From contig CAMBMC010000199.1 in assembly GCA_945868555.1 (NCBI GenBank), forward strand, positions 1 through 5,319: a stretch of 5,319 nucleotides of DNA. The letters are read 5' to 3'. The DNA is from Chitinophaga pinensis. Lineage in GTDB: Bacteria > Bacteroidota > Bacteroidia > Flavobacteriales_D > Crocinitomicaceae. Numbering within the stretch: the stretch's first letter is position 1; each line of letters starts with the position of its first letter. Both the position numbers and the translations under genes were made by a program. Of this stretch, positions 5,008-5,319 are shown in pieces. The notes beneath the pieces are model-generated. The model saw only the letters and a program-made list of their open reading frames with translations. It did no database searches and was not told where the DNA came from.

Positions 5008-5319
5008 TTATTTGAAGATTTTGCAGGAAATCGCGCGGTGATCACTGTACGGGGTTTCTTGAATGATGAAGTCGCTTGATCGCAAATCTTTGGTGTGAAA
5101 AACATAGTCAATACGGCCAGCTGGAACCTTACCGACATAGGTTGATCCGATTCCCACGGACGTATTTCGGAACGAATCGATGAGCAGCTTACTGAATTGG
5201 TGATAAGTATAGGACATCGGGGTATCGTTGAAATCTCCACAAACAATTGTGGGATATGGGGAAGTTTGCACGTGTTCCATCACCCGACGTGCTTGGTCGG
5301 CACGCTTCGGATAGGCGAT
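5008..5319 (-). CDS. Endonuclease/exonuclease/phosphatase (EEP) family protein, C-terminal part
   Basis: Only the last 103 residues are in the window; the frame stays open to the right edge, so the N-terminal portion and start lie beyond it. Counting from the edge, the EEP metal and catalytic motifs are GDFND (28-32), GRIDYVF (68-74) and YSDHRAI (91-97). These are the Asp/Asn pair, the substrate-side Asp and the terminal Asp-His typical of the DNase I-like fold. The family covers nucleases and phosphoesterases, and the substrate cannot be read from this fragment. Any signal peptide or membrane helices, common at the N terminus of Bacteroidota members, would be outside the window. The TAA stop at 5008-5010 is seven bases before the YciO-like gene, so the two are probably co-transcribed. 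Confidence 0.9.
   Translation of the reverse strand: MAYPKRADQARRVMEHVQTSPYPTIVCGDFNDTPMSYTYHQFSKLLIDSFRNTSVGIGSTYVGKVPAGRIDYVFHTKDLRSSDFIIQETPYSDHRAISCKIFK

Noticed and set aside
5001..5246. Upstream extension of the YciO-like reading frame to an ATG at 5246 (285 residues in all)
   Set aside because: The extra 82 residues show no YrdC-family similarity and lie in another frame inside the well-supported EEP gene; the ATG at 5000 gives the normal family length.

Overview
The window looks like a chromosomal segment from a Bacteroidota bacterium, most likely of the order Flavobacteriales. Four things point there. The tRNA gene has a textbook Bacteroidota -7 promoter box (TATATTTG, matching TAnnTTTG). 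Shine-Dalgarno sequences are missing in front of every gene. A fused SpmA/SpmB membrane protein sits in a lineage with no sporulation genes in view. The Smr protein has the N-terminal domain and LDLHI motif of the Bacteroidota DUF2027/Smr type. Coding density is high and no mobile elements, CRISPR arrays or phage genes are visible.

Layout from left to right. Bases 1-136 carry no gene: they hold a three-copy 12-bp tandem repeat (56-91) and an intrinsic terminator (93-127) reading leftwards. A CAU-anticodon tRNA gene (137-210, minus strand) with its own promoter (232-239) feeds that terminator. The 159-bp divergent region 211-369 separates it from a plus-strand pair: an intramembrane S2P/M50 zinc metalloprotease (370-1338) and a compact KOW-like + Smr-domain protein (1304-1876) that overlaps it by 35 bp. 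This pair converges on a minus-strand block. The two stop codons overlap inside the palindrome CTAG (1873-1876), and an 8-bp inverted repeat (1866-1901) spans the junction.

The minus-strand block reads right to left: the C-terminal end of an endonuclease/exonuclease/phosphatase (EEP) family protein (cut by the window edge), a YciO/YrdC-family protein, the SpmA-SpmB fusion, an exported leucine-rich-repeat protein, and a small protein made of four 25-residue tryptophan-phased repeats. Gaps are 7 bp, 84 bp (with small hairpins), a 4-bp ATGA overlap, and 9 bp. The last three genes are therefore very probably co-transcribed. The first two are too, and the 84-bp gap could hold a secondary promoter or a regulatory leader.

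Most of this is ordinary core-genome content. The least explained parts are the tryptophan-repeat protein, its pairing with an exported LRR protein behind a SpmAB-type membrane protein, and the overlapping convergent junction. I see no clearly new defence or mobile system.
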